DNA of 64,000 bases, from NCBI GenBank assembly GCA_016987375.1, contig PJRA01000549.1:605969-669968 (forward strand). The letters run 5' to 3'. The position numbers and the translations under genes were made by a program. This DNA comes from Brachionus koreanus (taxonomy: Eukaryota > Rotifera > Eurotatoria > Ploima > Brachionidae). This document shows, one piece after another, positions 1 to 10,518 of this stretch; within the stretch, counting starts at the first letter, position 1, and every line of letters starts with the position of its first letter. The notes under the pieces were generated by a model. That model saw nothing but the letters and a program-made list of their open reading frames with translations, was not told the origin of the DNA and made no database searches.

Positions 1-783
1 AAAGGTTCATAAGAATAAACGAAATGTAATACATGTTGACTTAACAATCATCAAATTTAGTTTGTTTTCAAATATACAATAATTAAAACTAAATATACAA
101 TTGAAATTGACAAAATTTTTAAATATTTTGGGCAAATTAGTTTTGAAAATGCAAAATGTATCCTATGAACACATATTGTATGATTAATTAGTAGGTTTGA
201 AGTCACGTAAAATCTTTGAAAAATAAAATGAAACTCAAATTATTATTTAAGAATTTTTCAATATATTTGCAGATAATTGAATAATGACAATAATGCTGCA
301 ATCATTAACCTGAAAAAGCATTAGCTCGATAGAGATTAAACAAATAAATTAAATAATAAAAATAAATTTTACTCACGGAACTATTTTTAAAAAAAAAATA
401 AGTTTTAAAATTTTTTTTTTTAAATATTTGAATTTTTTTCCTTTTGTGTCAAATTCGACAAAAATGAATTATCTGAAGAAAATGCTAAGTCAAGGAAGAC
501 CCTAAATGCTTAAATTTAGAAACGATTTAGATAAAACCTACTAGAAAAGCATTACAGTATTGTATTACCTCTAAATAAATTTTTAATTAATAAGTTTTAC
601 CAAAATTAACATCAGTATCAGACATTAATTAAAATATTTTAGGTAAATTAATTGAGTAATTTTTCACTTTTTTTTGGATACGTTAAAAATTGGTTCAATT
701 TTATAAAATTATTTTCTTTTCAAAAATATAAACAGAAGTGAATGCAATTTAAGTATTAAATATGATAATTTGAAATATCTTAC
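1..783 (-). other. Long intron of the POLR1A gene, running out of the window
   Basis: On the minus strand a GT donor at 783-782 follows the last recognisable POLR1A codons. I searched the reverse complement of 1-783 for the expected continuation (the segment after AGREG in Pol I largest subunits) and did not see it, nor any other coding stretch. The sequence is AT-rich with homopolymer A/T runs. The intron is therefore at least 783 bp, more than ten times the usual intron here. Confidence 0.6.
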
Positions 784-3700
784 CTCTCTACCTGCCATGC
801 AGTGAAAAAAATATTCCTGTGGCGTAAGACCACTCATGAAACTGTTGCAAATAAAGCCTCCACTAATTGGTGAAGGATCATATGGAAGAAACGACGGTAG
901 TGTATTTCCATTAGCCATTAGCCTTGGTCTTCTTCCTTCAAGTTCTTGTTGACCCAAAAGACACGACATTTGCATACTATTTACACTAGAACCTTTTGAA
1001 CCTGATTGAATCATAAGCTGAAGATTGTTGTATGGAAATTTTTTAATCAATCCATTCGGAAAACAAATAGAAGTGAGCTCATTTTGAAATTTGTCGACAC
1101 TACCTTTATAGGCCAAATCAATTTCTTTCATGTAAGAATCATCTGGATTCAAGTGCATTGCTTGGTATTGGGCTTTTAGTTGATCAGCAGTGCTATCGGG
1201 AGAACTGAAAGCTTGGCCTAAAACTTCGTTTCCACATTTTCGTGCTTTCTTTACGATTTTACTCATTGGCCGCTTTAAATTTTCCTTTAACAAAATATCC
1301 TCTACACCGAGGGTAAAACCTCTGAACTGTAAAAATGATGTGAACAGACGGCCTAGACACGTCAATAGCTGGCCAGCAACCAAGCCCCCGTATAATTCAT
1401 AGCAACAATGAACCAAACTGTAGCTTGAAGAACCATAATGAGCCTTGTCCAATACACCAGATAATAAATTAGCACCTCGAATAAGCACATATGATTCATG
1501 CATATAATCACTATTGAATTCGCCACGTGACCAATTTATTTTACGCTTATTTTCAGATAAGAACCAACTTTTGGCCGAAATTTTTGATTTAGACTCTAAA
1601 TTTAATGCTCCTTTTTTATCAACAGGAAGTAAATTAATCAACAAAGTACTAACCACTTGTTTGCCAGTCCAGAGTGGCACTGGTTTTAATATTGACGGTG
1701 GCAATAGCTTCATATTCGACTTTAAATCATTGAAAGAATTATAAACTAAATTTTGATAATCAGACTTGTTGAAAAATCTTCCTTTTATTGTCAATGCTAC
1801 GCCAGATACAACATGATCATGAATTAGACCACCCAATGGAGTACCGTCTTTTGGTACAAGATAATGCTTTGGACTCAGCATTAAATTTAATGCTTCTGAT
1901 CTAGCTATTTCGTTTTGTGGCAAGTGAGCATTCATCTCGTCACCATCAAAGTCAGCATTGTAGGCTTTGCAATTTGAGTAATGCATACGCAATGTTTTTT
2001 CACCAGGAAGAACCCGGGCTTTATGCGCCATAACACTAGGCCTATGCAAAGTTGGCTGACGGTTAAATAAAAGAACATCGCCATTTTTTAGATGTCTGTG
2101 AACAATTTTTATATCAAAATTTGAATCAACGGATGACTCTGGTGTTAGCAGTTGTTTTGCTATGGCAAGACGGCTTTCGTAGTCTTTTCCTTTAAGGCGA
2201 ACAATGTTACCATTTCCATATTCAACTAGACTTGCACCTGGATACACATCCGGTCCATTCAAAACCAGCTGTTTCATTTCCCAAAAGTTGGTTGCATTCA
2301 CTGGTTGAGGATATGTCAATTTTTTGGCAAATACTTCTGGTATGCCTATTTCATCAACACCAATGTAAACATCAGGAGAAATTACCGATCTTCCAGCATA
2401 GTTGACTCTTTTTCCCATCATATGCTTTCTGAATAGACCCTCTTTTTTTTCCAGCAATTGTTTAAGACCAGCTGGCGTGTCCGTATTTATTTTGTCCAAA
2501 TCTGAGTCATACAAATTGTTGACTAATTGTTGCAGTTGTAGCCAAGCTATCTGCAAACGTTCTTGACTACTAGCTAATTTTTTGCTTATCGATCCAAATG
2601 TTTCCGGATCGTGTATTAATTTATCACTTTCAATATTTTCCTTGCTCATTATTTCCATTAACAGTTCTTTAATTAAAATATTTTGCTGTAAACATTTTGA
2701 TAACATTATAGTCTGGGCATTTTCGAAACGTTGCTCTTTAAACTGAGATATCGGTCGGTATTTAGACGGTGGAACTAAAAGTGAATCAAAAAAAAATATG
2801 TCACTTTGGTCAATTATTTTTTCATGTCTGCCCAGCATATAGCCGATTATTTCACTTTCGTTTTCAAATAATTTTTTCAAATGCTTCCTAGTCTCTATCG
2901 GAGTCAAATAGGCTTGACCACTTAAATTTTCTATTTTTTCTTCATTATCTAAACTCTGTCCGTTGAGATGTTTTTTTGGAGTTGATACCTCTGCGCCGTC
3001 TAGATCAATATCCAATTTTTCTATTTCGTCAACTAGCTCATCTTCTTTAGAATCATTGACAAGCTTGGTTGTATTTTTGGTCTTTTTTAGAATTCTGGCC
3101 GAAACTCCTTTGGAAAAAAAAACTTTACTATTATGCTCAGCTCTGAGTTGACGCAACGGAAGACTACAATTCGGACACGTCTGACCAACTACTTTCATTT
3201 TAATGTCCGCAAACTCTTTTAAAATAGCCATTCTAGCTTTGCATACATTTTTGTTTGGTTGAGTAGTTTGATTATGGGGATCATTTTTTTCAATGAAACA
3301 TAGCAAATCCTCAAAATCATTACGGAAAGATATGTTATCGATCAATCGCGGATCATTGTCTCCCACTATTTTCCAATATAAGTTGTCGACTAGATAGAGT
3401 TTTTCGGGTAAACCGAGACTCAGCACTTTCATTCTGGTAACAAAATATGTTCTTTCTAGGCTTGTTGTAAGAAATTTGTGGCATGAAAAACATGCATTGC
3501 GTAGAAGCTTAACCATTTCCTTGAAAAAAACTGGATTATAGACTGGCAAAGCAAGATCTATATGACCAAAATGGCCAGGGCATTGGAAATAGTCCAGGTT
3601 GCATGTGAGACAAATGTCGTTTTTATCCAAAGGACCAAGTGCTAAGTCATACAGACCGTTCTGTATAGGATTAAGTAATTTGTCTAATGCGTGTGGCTTG

Positions 3701-3804
3701 GTCAATTCTTTGACACTTAATTTGTGAATTTCATCCGAATTGAAATACTCGAAATTAAGGCCTGATAGAGAACATTTCGCATTGTAATCTAGCAGAACAT
3801 GCAT
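784..3804 (-). CDS. POLR1A: RNA polymerase I largest subunit (RPA1), N-terminal about 1000 residues; 3' part outside window
   Basis: This is the catalytic largest subunit of nucleolar RNA polymerase I, which transcribes the rRNA precursor. One long exon encodes about 1007 residues. In order it shows the clamp-head zinc-binding cysteines (CLTCNLDYFQCPGHFGH near residue 65), the rudder/lid region with EKKEGLFRKHMMGKRVNYAGRS, NRQPTLHRPSVMAHKAR, and the magnesium-binding NADFDGDEMNAHLPQ with all three aspartates. Alanine after DEMN, where Pol II has leucine, together with the funnel segment ending HCMAGRE, identifies Pol I rather than Pol II or III. The exon ends at a GT donor after GAG at 784. 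The trigger loop and C-terminal third (about 700 residues in relatives) lie beyond base 1. The start is the first ATG, with GLNFEYF nearby matching the family N-terminus. A 573-bp gap separates it from the divergent Aurora gene. Confidence 0.95.
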
Positions 3805-4377
3805 GATTTCTAAAAAAATTAAATAAAAAAATCAAATGAGAATTTATTACTTTTGACAAAAGATTTAAACAGTGTTTTGAATCATTAATATAGGTAAATG
3901 GAAGAAAAAAGATATATTAAAAAGTTTCTTAATTTTTTGATTCACATGTGTACTTTTTGTTTTTTGTTTGCATTCAAATGCATATATAGATTTGTTTTTT
4001 TATATTGAAAAATTTAAATTTTTAAATTAGTTGTTTTAAAACAAGCTTTACAATTTATTAATTTTTTGTGCTATTTTTTTGTCTATATACTTAAAATTAA
4101 GTTTTTGATTTTTATGATTGGTATGTTTTTTCTTTTTAAATAATATTTTTCTACTATAGAAAATATAACTAGCTTTTAATAAAGTACTTTAGATCTGCAT
4201 ACAAATAAAGATACACATTAAAAAAAAAATATTGCCAAATTTAATTCAAAAACTTCATAAATCTTCAATTGAAAATAAAAAAGATTATTAGATGCTTGAA
4301 TAATTTAATGATCAAATTTTTTCAAATTAATTTTTTAAATATATTTTTTTTTTCAGAAATAAAAATTCACTGTTAAA
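3805..4377. promoter_or_regulatory. Intergenic region between divergent POLR1A and Aurora copy 1
   Basis: The 573-bp region between two divergently read genes must hold both promoters. It is AT-rich and I see no clear core element. Only its last 237 bp (from 4141) are repeated upstream of the second Aurora gene, so copy 2 has a shorter native upstream region. Confidence 0.4.
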
Positions 4378-5950
4378 ATGGTAGCAGAAGAATTACCGAC
4401 TAATGAAAATTTAATCCCCAAAGAAGATTATGACGATGAAAAATTGTAATAATTTAAGCCATAATTTTAAATTTAATTTTTTTTTTATTTTTGTTTAGCG
4501 ACAAACCTTGGACAACAAAAGACTTCGATTTTGGACGCCCTTTGGGAAAAGGAAAATTCGGAAGTGTTTACTTAGCACGAGAAAAACGCAGTATTCATAA
4601 AGCAACAGTTGCAATTAAAATTTTGTTCAAGTCTCAGCTACAAAAGGCTGGCGTTGAACATCAATTTAGAAGAGAATTAGAAATTCAATCTCATCTCAAG
4701 TAAAATAGAGATTTAAATTTTGTAAAATTTTGATAAAAATTTTCTAAAATTTAAGACATCCTAACATTTTACGCATGTTTGGATGGTTTCATGATGATAA
4801 CAGAATTTACATAATACTTGAATTTGCTTGCTATGGTGAATTATACAAAAGACTGAAAAAAGTTGGTCGTTTTGACGAACGTACTGCAGCAACTTATATG
4901 TACCAGATAGCTGATGCACTCATTTACTTGCACAGCAAGCAAGTTATTCATCGTGATATAAAGCCAGAGAATTTACTTTTGGGAGCTTTTGGCGAAATCA
5001 AAATAGCTGATTTTGGTTGGTCTGTCCACGCACCATCTCTAAGACGTCAAACTTTATGTGGCACACTTGATTATTTGCCACCAGAAATGGTTGAAAACAA
5101 AAGACACAATGAAAAAGTAGATCATTGGTGCATTGGTGTATTGTGCTATGAACTGTTAGTTGGCCGTCCTCCATTTGAATCACAAACCAATTCGGATACT
5201 TACAAAAAAATAGTATCTTGCTATATTAAATTTCCTGAATATGTGTCACCTGGTGCAAGGGATTTAATCTATAGAGTAGGTTTTTTGCGTATTATTTAAA
5301 AAAAAAAATTAAAATTATCTGTTTTAAAAGCTTTTGCAAAAAACTCCATCAGATCGTTTGTCTTTAAAAGATGTTCGTAAACATTATTGGATTGAGCAAC
5401 ACGCTGAAAAAAATGATGAATACATTAGATATTGGAAAGAAATAAATTAATTTTTTTGAATTTAAAAAAAAAGCAATTTTTTTATCAAATTTATTCTTTG
5501 TAATTTTTATGAATGTTTTTTTTTAAACAATAAATTCAAAATTGAATTTTTTTACAAATGACTAGAAATTTTCTTAATAAAACAATTAGTTTTTTCTAAA
5601 AAATTTTTTTTTTAATTAATAGATAATCAACCTTTTATTCACAGATTTAAAATTCAAATATATTTTTTATTACAGGTTATATTAACTGGGAATTTTAAAA
5701 AATAAAGAAAATTTAGATTCAACACATATTTTATTTAAAAGAAAATTAAAATTTTTTGTTAACTAAGATAGATTTTACTATTAGCCGGATTTTTGTTTTT
5801 TCATTGAGTCGATTTGAACGTCTTCTATTTGTTCCAGATTTTGTACGTAAAATCCTTTCTTTTTGAACATTTGCCGCCAGATCTTGTAATTTTACTTTAC
5901 ATTCTTTTATATTGTATTTTTTTTTCAAAGATTCAATAAAATTAATTTTT
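4141..5950. repeat. Segmental duplication, copy 1 (carries an Aurora kinase gene)
   Basis: The sequence starting TAATATTTTTCTACTATAG at 4141 recurs at 11546, exactly 7405 bp downstream and in the same orientation. Identity is near complete through 5826, introns and flanks included. The few differences seen are single bases (for example in AGCTTTTAATAAAG versus AGCTCTTAATAAAG) and small homopolymer changes. After 5826 the match breaks because copy 2 carries an inserted Tc1 element. It resumes for about 120 bp with visibly lower identity and fades near 5950. Confidence 0.92.
4378..5450 (+). CDS. Aurora serine/threonine kinase, B-like (copy 1)
   Basis: This is a mitotic Aurora kinase; Aurora B is the catalytic unit of the chromosomal passenger complex. 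Four exons can be joined in frame: 4378-4445, 4499-4699, 4756-5275 and 5331-5450, giving 302 residues. The kinase domain shows [13 protein letters not shown] (glycine loop), VAIKILFK (catalytic lysine), [25 protein letters not shown], and the activation loop [16 protein letters not shown] with the phosphorylatable threonine. The segments APSLRR, HNEKVD and [13 protein letters not shown] resemble Aurora B more than Aurora A, but invertebrate A/B assignment needs a tree. The N-terminal extension is only about 25 residues, with no obvious KEN or A-box. Introns are 53, 56 and 55 bp. The second copy at 11783 encodes the same protein. Confidence 0.93.
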
Positions 5951-5979
5951 TTCCCCATTTTGTATTTTTTGTTTTTCAA
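5746..5979 (-). CDS. Small basic protein of unknown function (77 aa)
   Basis: This open frame is rich in Lys and Arg and has a second possible start (MGKKINFIE) eight residues in. I recognise no family. It lies tail to tail with Aurora copy 1, 295 bp after its stop. The corresponding frame beside Aurora copy 2 is interrupted by a Tc1 element and its far part has diverged, so at most one copy is functional. It could be a real short nucleolar or DNA-binding protein, the 3' exon of a longer gene, or a chance frame. Confidence 0.35.
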   Translation of the reverse strand: MKNKKYKMGKKINFIESLKKKYNIKECKVKLQDLAANVQKERILRTKSGTNRRRSNRLNEKTKIRLIVKSILVNKKF

Positions 5980-6648
5980 TCTATTAATTATATAAATAAA
6001 ATTGAGTTGATTTATATTTTCAAAGCCAAATTATAATATTCAAATAGAAAATTATCAAGAAATGCTTTGAATTGTTATATTTTTTGTCTTTAAAAATCTC
6101 ATATCAAAAGCGTTGTAAAATTGTCCGGTATCTAATTGTCGATAAAAGCATAACGTTTTTATTATTTATTTATTTGTTTTCTCTACTGAAATGTAATGCT
6201 CCTTCAGATTAAAAAAAAAAATATTTTTAAATTAAAAAAAATAGTAAATATGATTTAAAAAGAAAAAAATAGATAAATTAAATAGAGAGTAAGAGGATAC
6301 ATATGTTTAAATATGATGGTTCAGGAAAAAAGGAGGAAATAGTAAGGTAGCAAGTACACAGTAGAGTAGGATATTTGATATATTGTGATTCGAAACCTTC
6401 CTTCTTGCCTTTTTTCATTTTGCTCATCAATGTTTGAGAAAGTTGTTTATCATAAACGGAAACATGAATACGGCTTAAGTAGTCTCTTTTTTGATTTGGA
6501 TTGGATCTATCTCCCATGATCAATGGTAAATAAAGCCAGTTGAAAGAAATATTAATTGTATTATTTGTAATTGATCGCTTTACGTTCTTTCTTTTTTGAT
6601 AGAGTTAAATTTAGTCATGGCTGTTAAATAATCTTTCAATCTTTCTTT
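5980..6648. other. Intergenic, no recognised gene
   Basis: The stretch is AT-rich. A minus-strand frame at 6278-6523 (81 aa) resembles nothing I know. It ends in low-complexity residues and may be part of the LINE debris that follows. Confidence 0.4.
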
Positions 6649-6832
6649 GAATACTTAAGGAAAGATTAAAAGATATTTGATAGAGAGAATACTTCTTTTA
6701 TTAAACAGTTATCAAAAGAACACTGAATGCTAAATCGTATTCAGTACAATTTATATGAGTCAGATCTTGATAACTGTTTAATAAAAGAAGTATTCTCTCT
6801 ATCAAATATCTTGTAGTCTTTCCTTAAGTATT
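6649..6832. repeat. Imperfect inverted repeat with arms of about 70 bp (fold-back)
   Basis: The left arm 6649-6719 (GAATACTTAAGGAAAGATTA...) is the near-exact reverse complement of 6764-6832 (...TAGTCTTTCCTTAAGTATTC). The arms are separated by about 44 bp, which itself contains a small ACTGAAT/ATTCAGT palindrome. The right arm overlaps the 3' end of the LINE-derived frame at 6741-7097, so the left arm looks like an inverted partial duplication of that end. Confidence 0.85.
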
Positions 6833-7500
6833 CAAAAACGTTTTTACTTAATTGTTTATTAAAAATTTGGTTGACAAAGAATATTTTATGCTTATAATAA
6901 ATTTGTCTAATTGACTCCAATTTTACTGCTTTGTTCAAAGGTTTTGTTTTTGTAAATTTACTGAGTCCAATAAATCGTTTTATTAAAATATGCTGTCGTA
7001 TATCAAATTCCTTTAAACTCTTTTCATTATCTAAATGATATCTAAAGATTGATTGAGAGAACTGTTTATAAAAGAAAGCTTTAGTTTCTGGGTTCATTAA
7101 TTTTGGTTTGCATCCAACACTATTTAGAGAGAAAACTCTTTTTAACTTTTTTCATCTTATTTTCCACGAAATCCTTTATTGATTTTTGATTTCCAATAGG
7201 TAGGCCAGAAACCGACAAATTTATTTCGCCAATCTTTGCACCAATTTTTAAATCAGTACATACAGATAACATTTGATCAATGAAAAATTAAATAAGTATG
7301 GAGATAATATTCCTCCTTGTTTGACTCCTTCTGTTATTGGGAAAGGATTACTTTTTTCTTCACCAACTTTGATGATCACCTTAGAAATTTCATAATATCT
7401 GTATAATATTCTCCACAAATAATTATTCATTTTTTCAATTAGTTTGTAGAAAAGCCCAGCACGCCATAATACACTGTAAGCGATTGAGGTACAATTTTTT
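6741..7500 (-). mobile_element. Non-LTR retrotransposon (LINE) remnant, reverse transcriptase and downstream domain
   Basis: Read on the minus strand from about 7500, conceptual pieces give YGVLWRAGLFYKLIEKMNNY-like sequence, then GVKQGGILSPYLFNFFIDQML, the palm motif around RT domain 4. An 118-residue block (6741-7097) follows that resembles the C-terminal region of invertebrate LINE polyproteins. Frameshifts break the reading frame near 7250-7440 and 7100-7240. The catalytic FADD box expected between NLSVSGL and the later block is missing, so the copy is dead and internally deleted. Confidence 0.75.
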
Positions 7501-7984
7501 GTATATTAAGTTAAAATACGAGTGTTACACACATAAATATACTAATAAGGAAAAAAGCATATATGTTGTAAATTTTTTCTTACTAAAATGTACTTTTTTC
7601 TTAGACATTTATATTGATTCTGAAAGTATAGGTGACTTGTTTCCGATTTAATGACAAGAAAAGAAAAATTTAAAATTGTTGTATCAAAATACCCATTGTT
7701 TTTATATGTTTAAAAAAATTCTGGATTGTCAGAAAAATATTATCTAAATGTTACAATAAATGAATATCAAAAACAATCAATTTTTAGACTTTCTATACTG
7801 TTTATAAGTACATTATAGTAGCACAAAATTTTTTGTCTAAAATGTACAGAATTCGATATATAATGTTAAATTTTTTTTTTCAAAAAAGTAAAAATTTTAA
7901 AATCAATAAAAATATACTATTTTTTGAAGCTAATTGAACACTTAATTTTTTCAAAAAAATTTTTTTCTTTCTACAATTCATTCA

Positions 7985-8060
7985 TTTAACTGTCCATTTT
8001 TCTAATTTCAATTTGTCCATGGGACTTAAACTTTAATTAAATAAATAAATAAATATTTTT
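7985..8060 (+). mobile_element. LINE 3' end with TAAA-repeat tail
   Basis: The sequence CAATTTGTCCATGGGACTTA is followed by AACTTTAATTAAATAAATAAATAAA. The same block, CTTCAATTTGTCCATGGGAC plus a TAAATAAA tail, occurs on the opposite strand at 63341-63400. A conserved end followed by a short A-rich repeat is the usual 3' terminus of a non-LTR element. I see no coding part attached here. Confidence 0.6.
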
Positions 8061-8799
8061 CAGAAAGTAACAAACAAAATTTATCACTTTGTCCTTTTAA
8101 TTGAACTCTTGCTAAGATCGATGTTGTGATCGTATGACTCCATTAATGTGTTGCAAGTTTAATATACCATTTTAAAGAGAATTTTTTCTAATTAAAATGA
8201 GCCATTGATGTTTTTTTCCGTCTAGTTTTAAATAAGATATGGCTTAAAAACACCAAAAAATGACCATTCTTCCAAAAATTAATAAATTTCGGTCTCTTAT
8301 ATTTTTTTTAAATTACTTTTGATCTTTAAAAGGTATTATTCTCAATTTTGTACACATATATATTTAAATTTGAACTTTTAAATAAACATATTAATGAAAT
8401 GAAATCTTTATTTAAGTCTTGGTTTTAACCTTTTTTAAGTCTTAATGCTAAATTTTCTTAAGTTAATAATTTCAGATAAAAAAGACCCGTTTTTATTTCC
8501 TTTATTAATTCTTCTCATTTGAGAATTTGTTTTGTCTCATATTTTATGTATTCTTGATGTATTATAAGTATTTATCTAGGAATTTAAAAAAATTGCCTAT
8601 TGTTTTTAAAAGTTATGTTTGTACAAAAACTATATTGACTACTCGTTAGTTTTTAATTTTAAATATTCCTTTAAGGTTTAGTTCTCAAAATTTTTTAGTG
8701 TAATTGCTCGAATTTAATTTAATTTAATGATCTTAGCTAAATTTCATTCTGTTACTAACAACAACTTTTAAAAATTTAAATATACACTTCTAATAAGTA
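8061..8799. other. Non-coding, nothing recognised
   Basis: No frame, repeat or RNA gene could be supported in this AT-rich stretch. Confidence 0.4.
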
Positions 8800-9598
8800 T
8801 CGGGCCGTTCTGTGGCCATTGTAAATATGGAATGTAAATAGCTAAATTTTAATGCTTTAAATAAATTAGTTGTAAATATGATGTTTAAATAATGTTGTAA
8901 ATAGTCTTATATTTAATGCTTTAAAAATTTTAAATAGAGTGTGAAGTTAGGGAGCTTGTTGAGCTGACAAATGATTGTTTATTTTTGTGATTGCGACACC
9001 ACATCTTCCCCCGGCTTTTGCTCTTTTGCCATTGTCCTTAATGATCTTTTCGAGCATTGTTTGTTGTTAGTTTGGGATTTCATAGGCTATATTAATATGG
9101 AGTGGGTTGATGCTGTTGTTGTAATGCTGAGGTTTGGATTTTTTGAGCTAGAACATTTGTAGTGGTTTAAGAAACTTATGTTTCTTGTAACCCTATGTCT
9201 ATCTTGTTGGGTGGTTACTGTGTGTTAAAAAAGGAGGTTGATGACTCTTGTCGTGTTTTCAAAGTTTGTTTCCCTGATATTGTCGTCTAATGTCCATTTG
9301 CTGTGGTTGACATAGTAGTATGATTTACTGGAAATGGTCCGTAGAAGTCGCCAATGACTTCGAGCCAGGGTCCATCAGGCATCCTGGATGGCATTAGTGG
9401 TGCGATTTTTACTGTATTTTCATTTGCTTGGCAAACTATACATTGCAGGATGGATTTTCGAGCAAGAAACCAGATTTTTGATATGACAGCATTAAGTAAT
9501 TTCTTAGAAATCAGAGTTAATTTAAACTTATGCCTGGATTCGAATGATTTAAATGAGCAGTTCTCGAAATCGACTAAATGTAGCCCAAAATGGTTCAA
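8800..9598 (-). mobile_element. Ty3/gypsy LTR retrotransposon remnant (integrase fragment, polypurine tract, LTR)
   Basis: The minus-strand frame 9598-9287 ends with CIVCQANENTVKIAPLMPSR followed by GPWLEVIGDFYGPFP. This is the end of the HHCC zinc domain and the first catalytic aspartate region of a gypsy integrase. About 280 bp further along the same strand lies a purine tract, AAAAGCCGGGGGAAGA, immediately followed by TGTGGTGTCGCAATCAC. That is the expected layout of polypurine tract plus LTR start at 9003. The LTR then runs leftwards; inside it a block of about 50 bp (TGTAAATAG...TTTAATGCTTTAAA) is repeated. The integrase core after the first aspartate is lost or scrambled, so the copy is dead. 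Confidence 0.65.
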
Positions 9599-9639
9599 TA
9601 GTGATATTAAGAATTTAACAAGACGGAAATATAGACCGC

Positions 9640-10518
9640 ATCTAATGATGAGGTTGGATTGGATTTATCATTTTCATTAATGATCTACCTGAAGAAGTTA
9701 GCAGCGTAATTAAGCTTTTTGCAGGTGATACTAAGTTTTTAGCCACCAAAAAGAACAGGATGTCCAAATAGACATAGACAAACATCACATGGGCAAACAA
9801 GTTTTCAATCATGATAAAAGCAAATTTATGTTTTTTAAGAAAAAAGCTTTCCCGGAAATATACTTTAAAATGGAAAACTTACAAGTGGAACAAACAGTTA
9901 TTGAGCGTGACCAAGGAATCTACTTCAAGAATGACCTTAAATAGTATAATTAAGCATCTCATTTAGCCAACAAAATAACACTATTCTTAGTCAACTTAAA
10001 CAAGTATACAAGTGCTGGTCTATTAACAATTTTAGACAGCTGTATGTAACCTTTGTAAGGTCCAGCCTTGATTATGCTGCTTCAGCTTGGAATCTTTATC
10101 TGAAAAAAATATAAAAACGTCCGACTAAGTTAGTCCCTTAGATTAGGCACTTAAACTACGAACAAAGATTAGCAATGCTCGGGTTAATTTCTTTAAAAAT
10201 GAGATGAGAAAGAGGATGCATCATAAAATTTTTAAATGTATTAATCGGCTTAACTTAGAAACATGGAAAAATCATTTATCTAAATGCAATTTTCTAATAA
10301 CGAACGGTCCCGCGAGCAATATTCGAGGACACAAACAAAGGTTTATTAAACAACAAAAAAAGACAAAGAAGCGAGAAAATTTATTCACTAACAGAATAAT
10401 CAAGAAATGGAATGAGTTACCTAGCGAAATGATAAATGCTAAGTCATTAAATTGCTTTAAAAGTAAGTTGGATAGGCACATGAGGCGCATGTATCTTTTT
10501 TTTCTAACCAAGAAGTGA
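9640..10518 (+). mobile_element. Non-LTR retrotransposon remnant, reverse transcriptase C-terminal half
   Basis: Plus-strand pieces read FADD-like (here LFAGDTKFLATK), HWANKFSIMIKANLCFL, FRQLYVTFVRSSLDYAASAW, IRHLNYEQRLAMLGLISLK and finally a 104-residue frame (10204-10518) with NLFTNRIIKKWNELPSEMIN. This order is that of the RT palm, thumb and C-terminal region of many invertebrate LINEs. The FADD is altered to FAGD and stops interrupt the frame, so the element is inactive. It abuts the oppositely oriented gypsy fragment. Confidence 0.8.

Noticed and set aside
2963..3151. Plus-strand open frames inside POLR1A (also 1190-1402 and 1514-1744)
   Set aside because: They are antisense shadows of the well-supported POLR1A exon; composition and start context give no independent support.
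4998..5183. Minus-strand 61-residue frame inside Aurora (and its twin at 12403-12588)
   Set aside because: It is exactly antisense to kinase motifs and is present twice only because the gene is duplicated.
6278..6523. 81-residue minus-strand frame
   Set aside because: The C-terminal half is low complexity and there is no recognisable domain. At best it is an unassignable piece of neighbouring LINE debris.
9354..9680. Plus-strand 108-residue frame
   Set aside because: It is the antisense of the gypsy integrase fragment, which has recognisable domain sequence on the minus strand.
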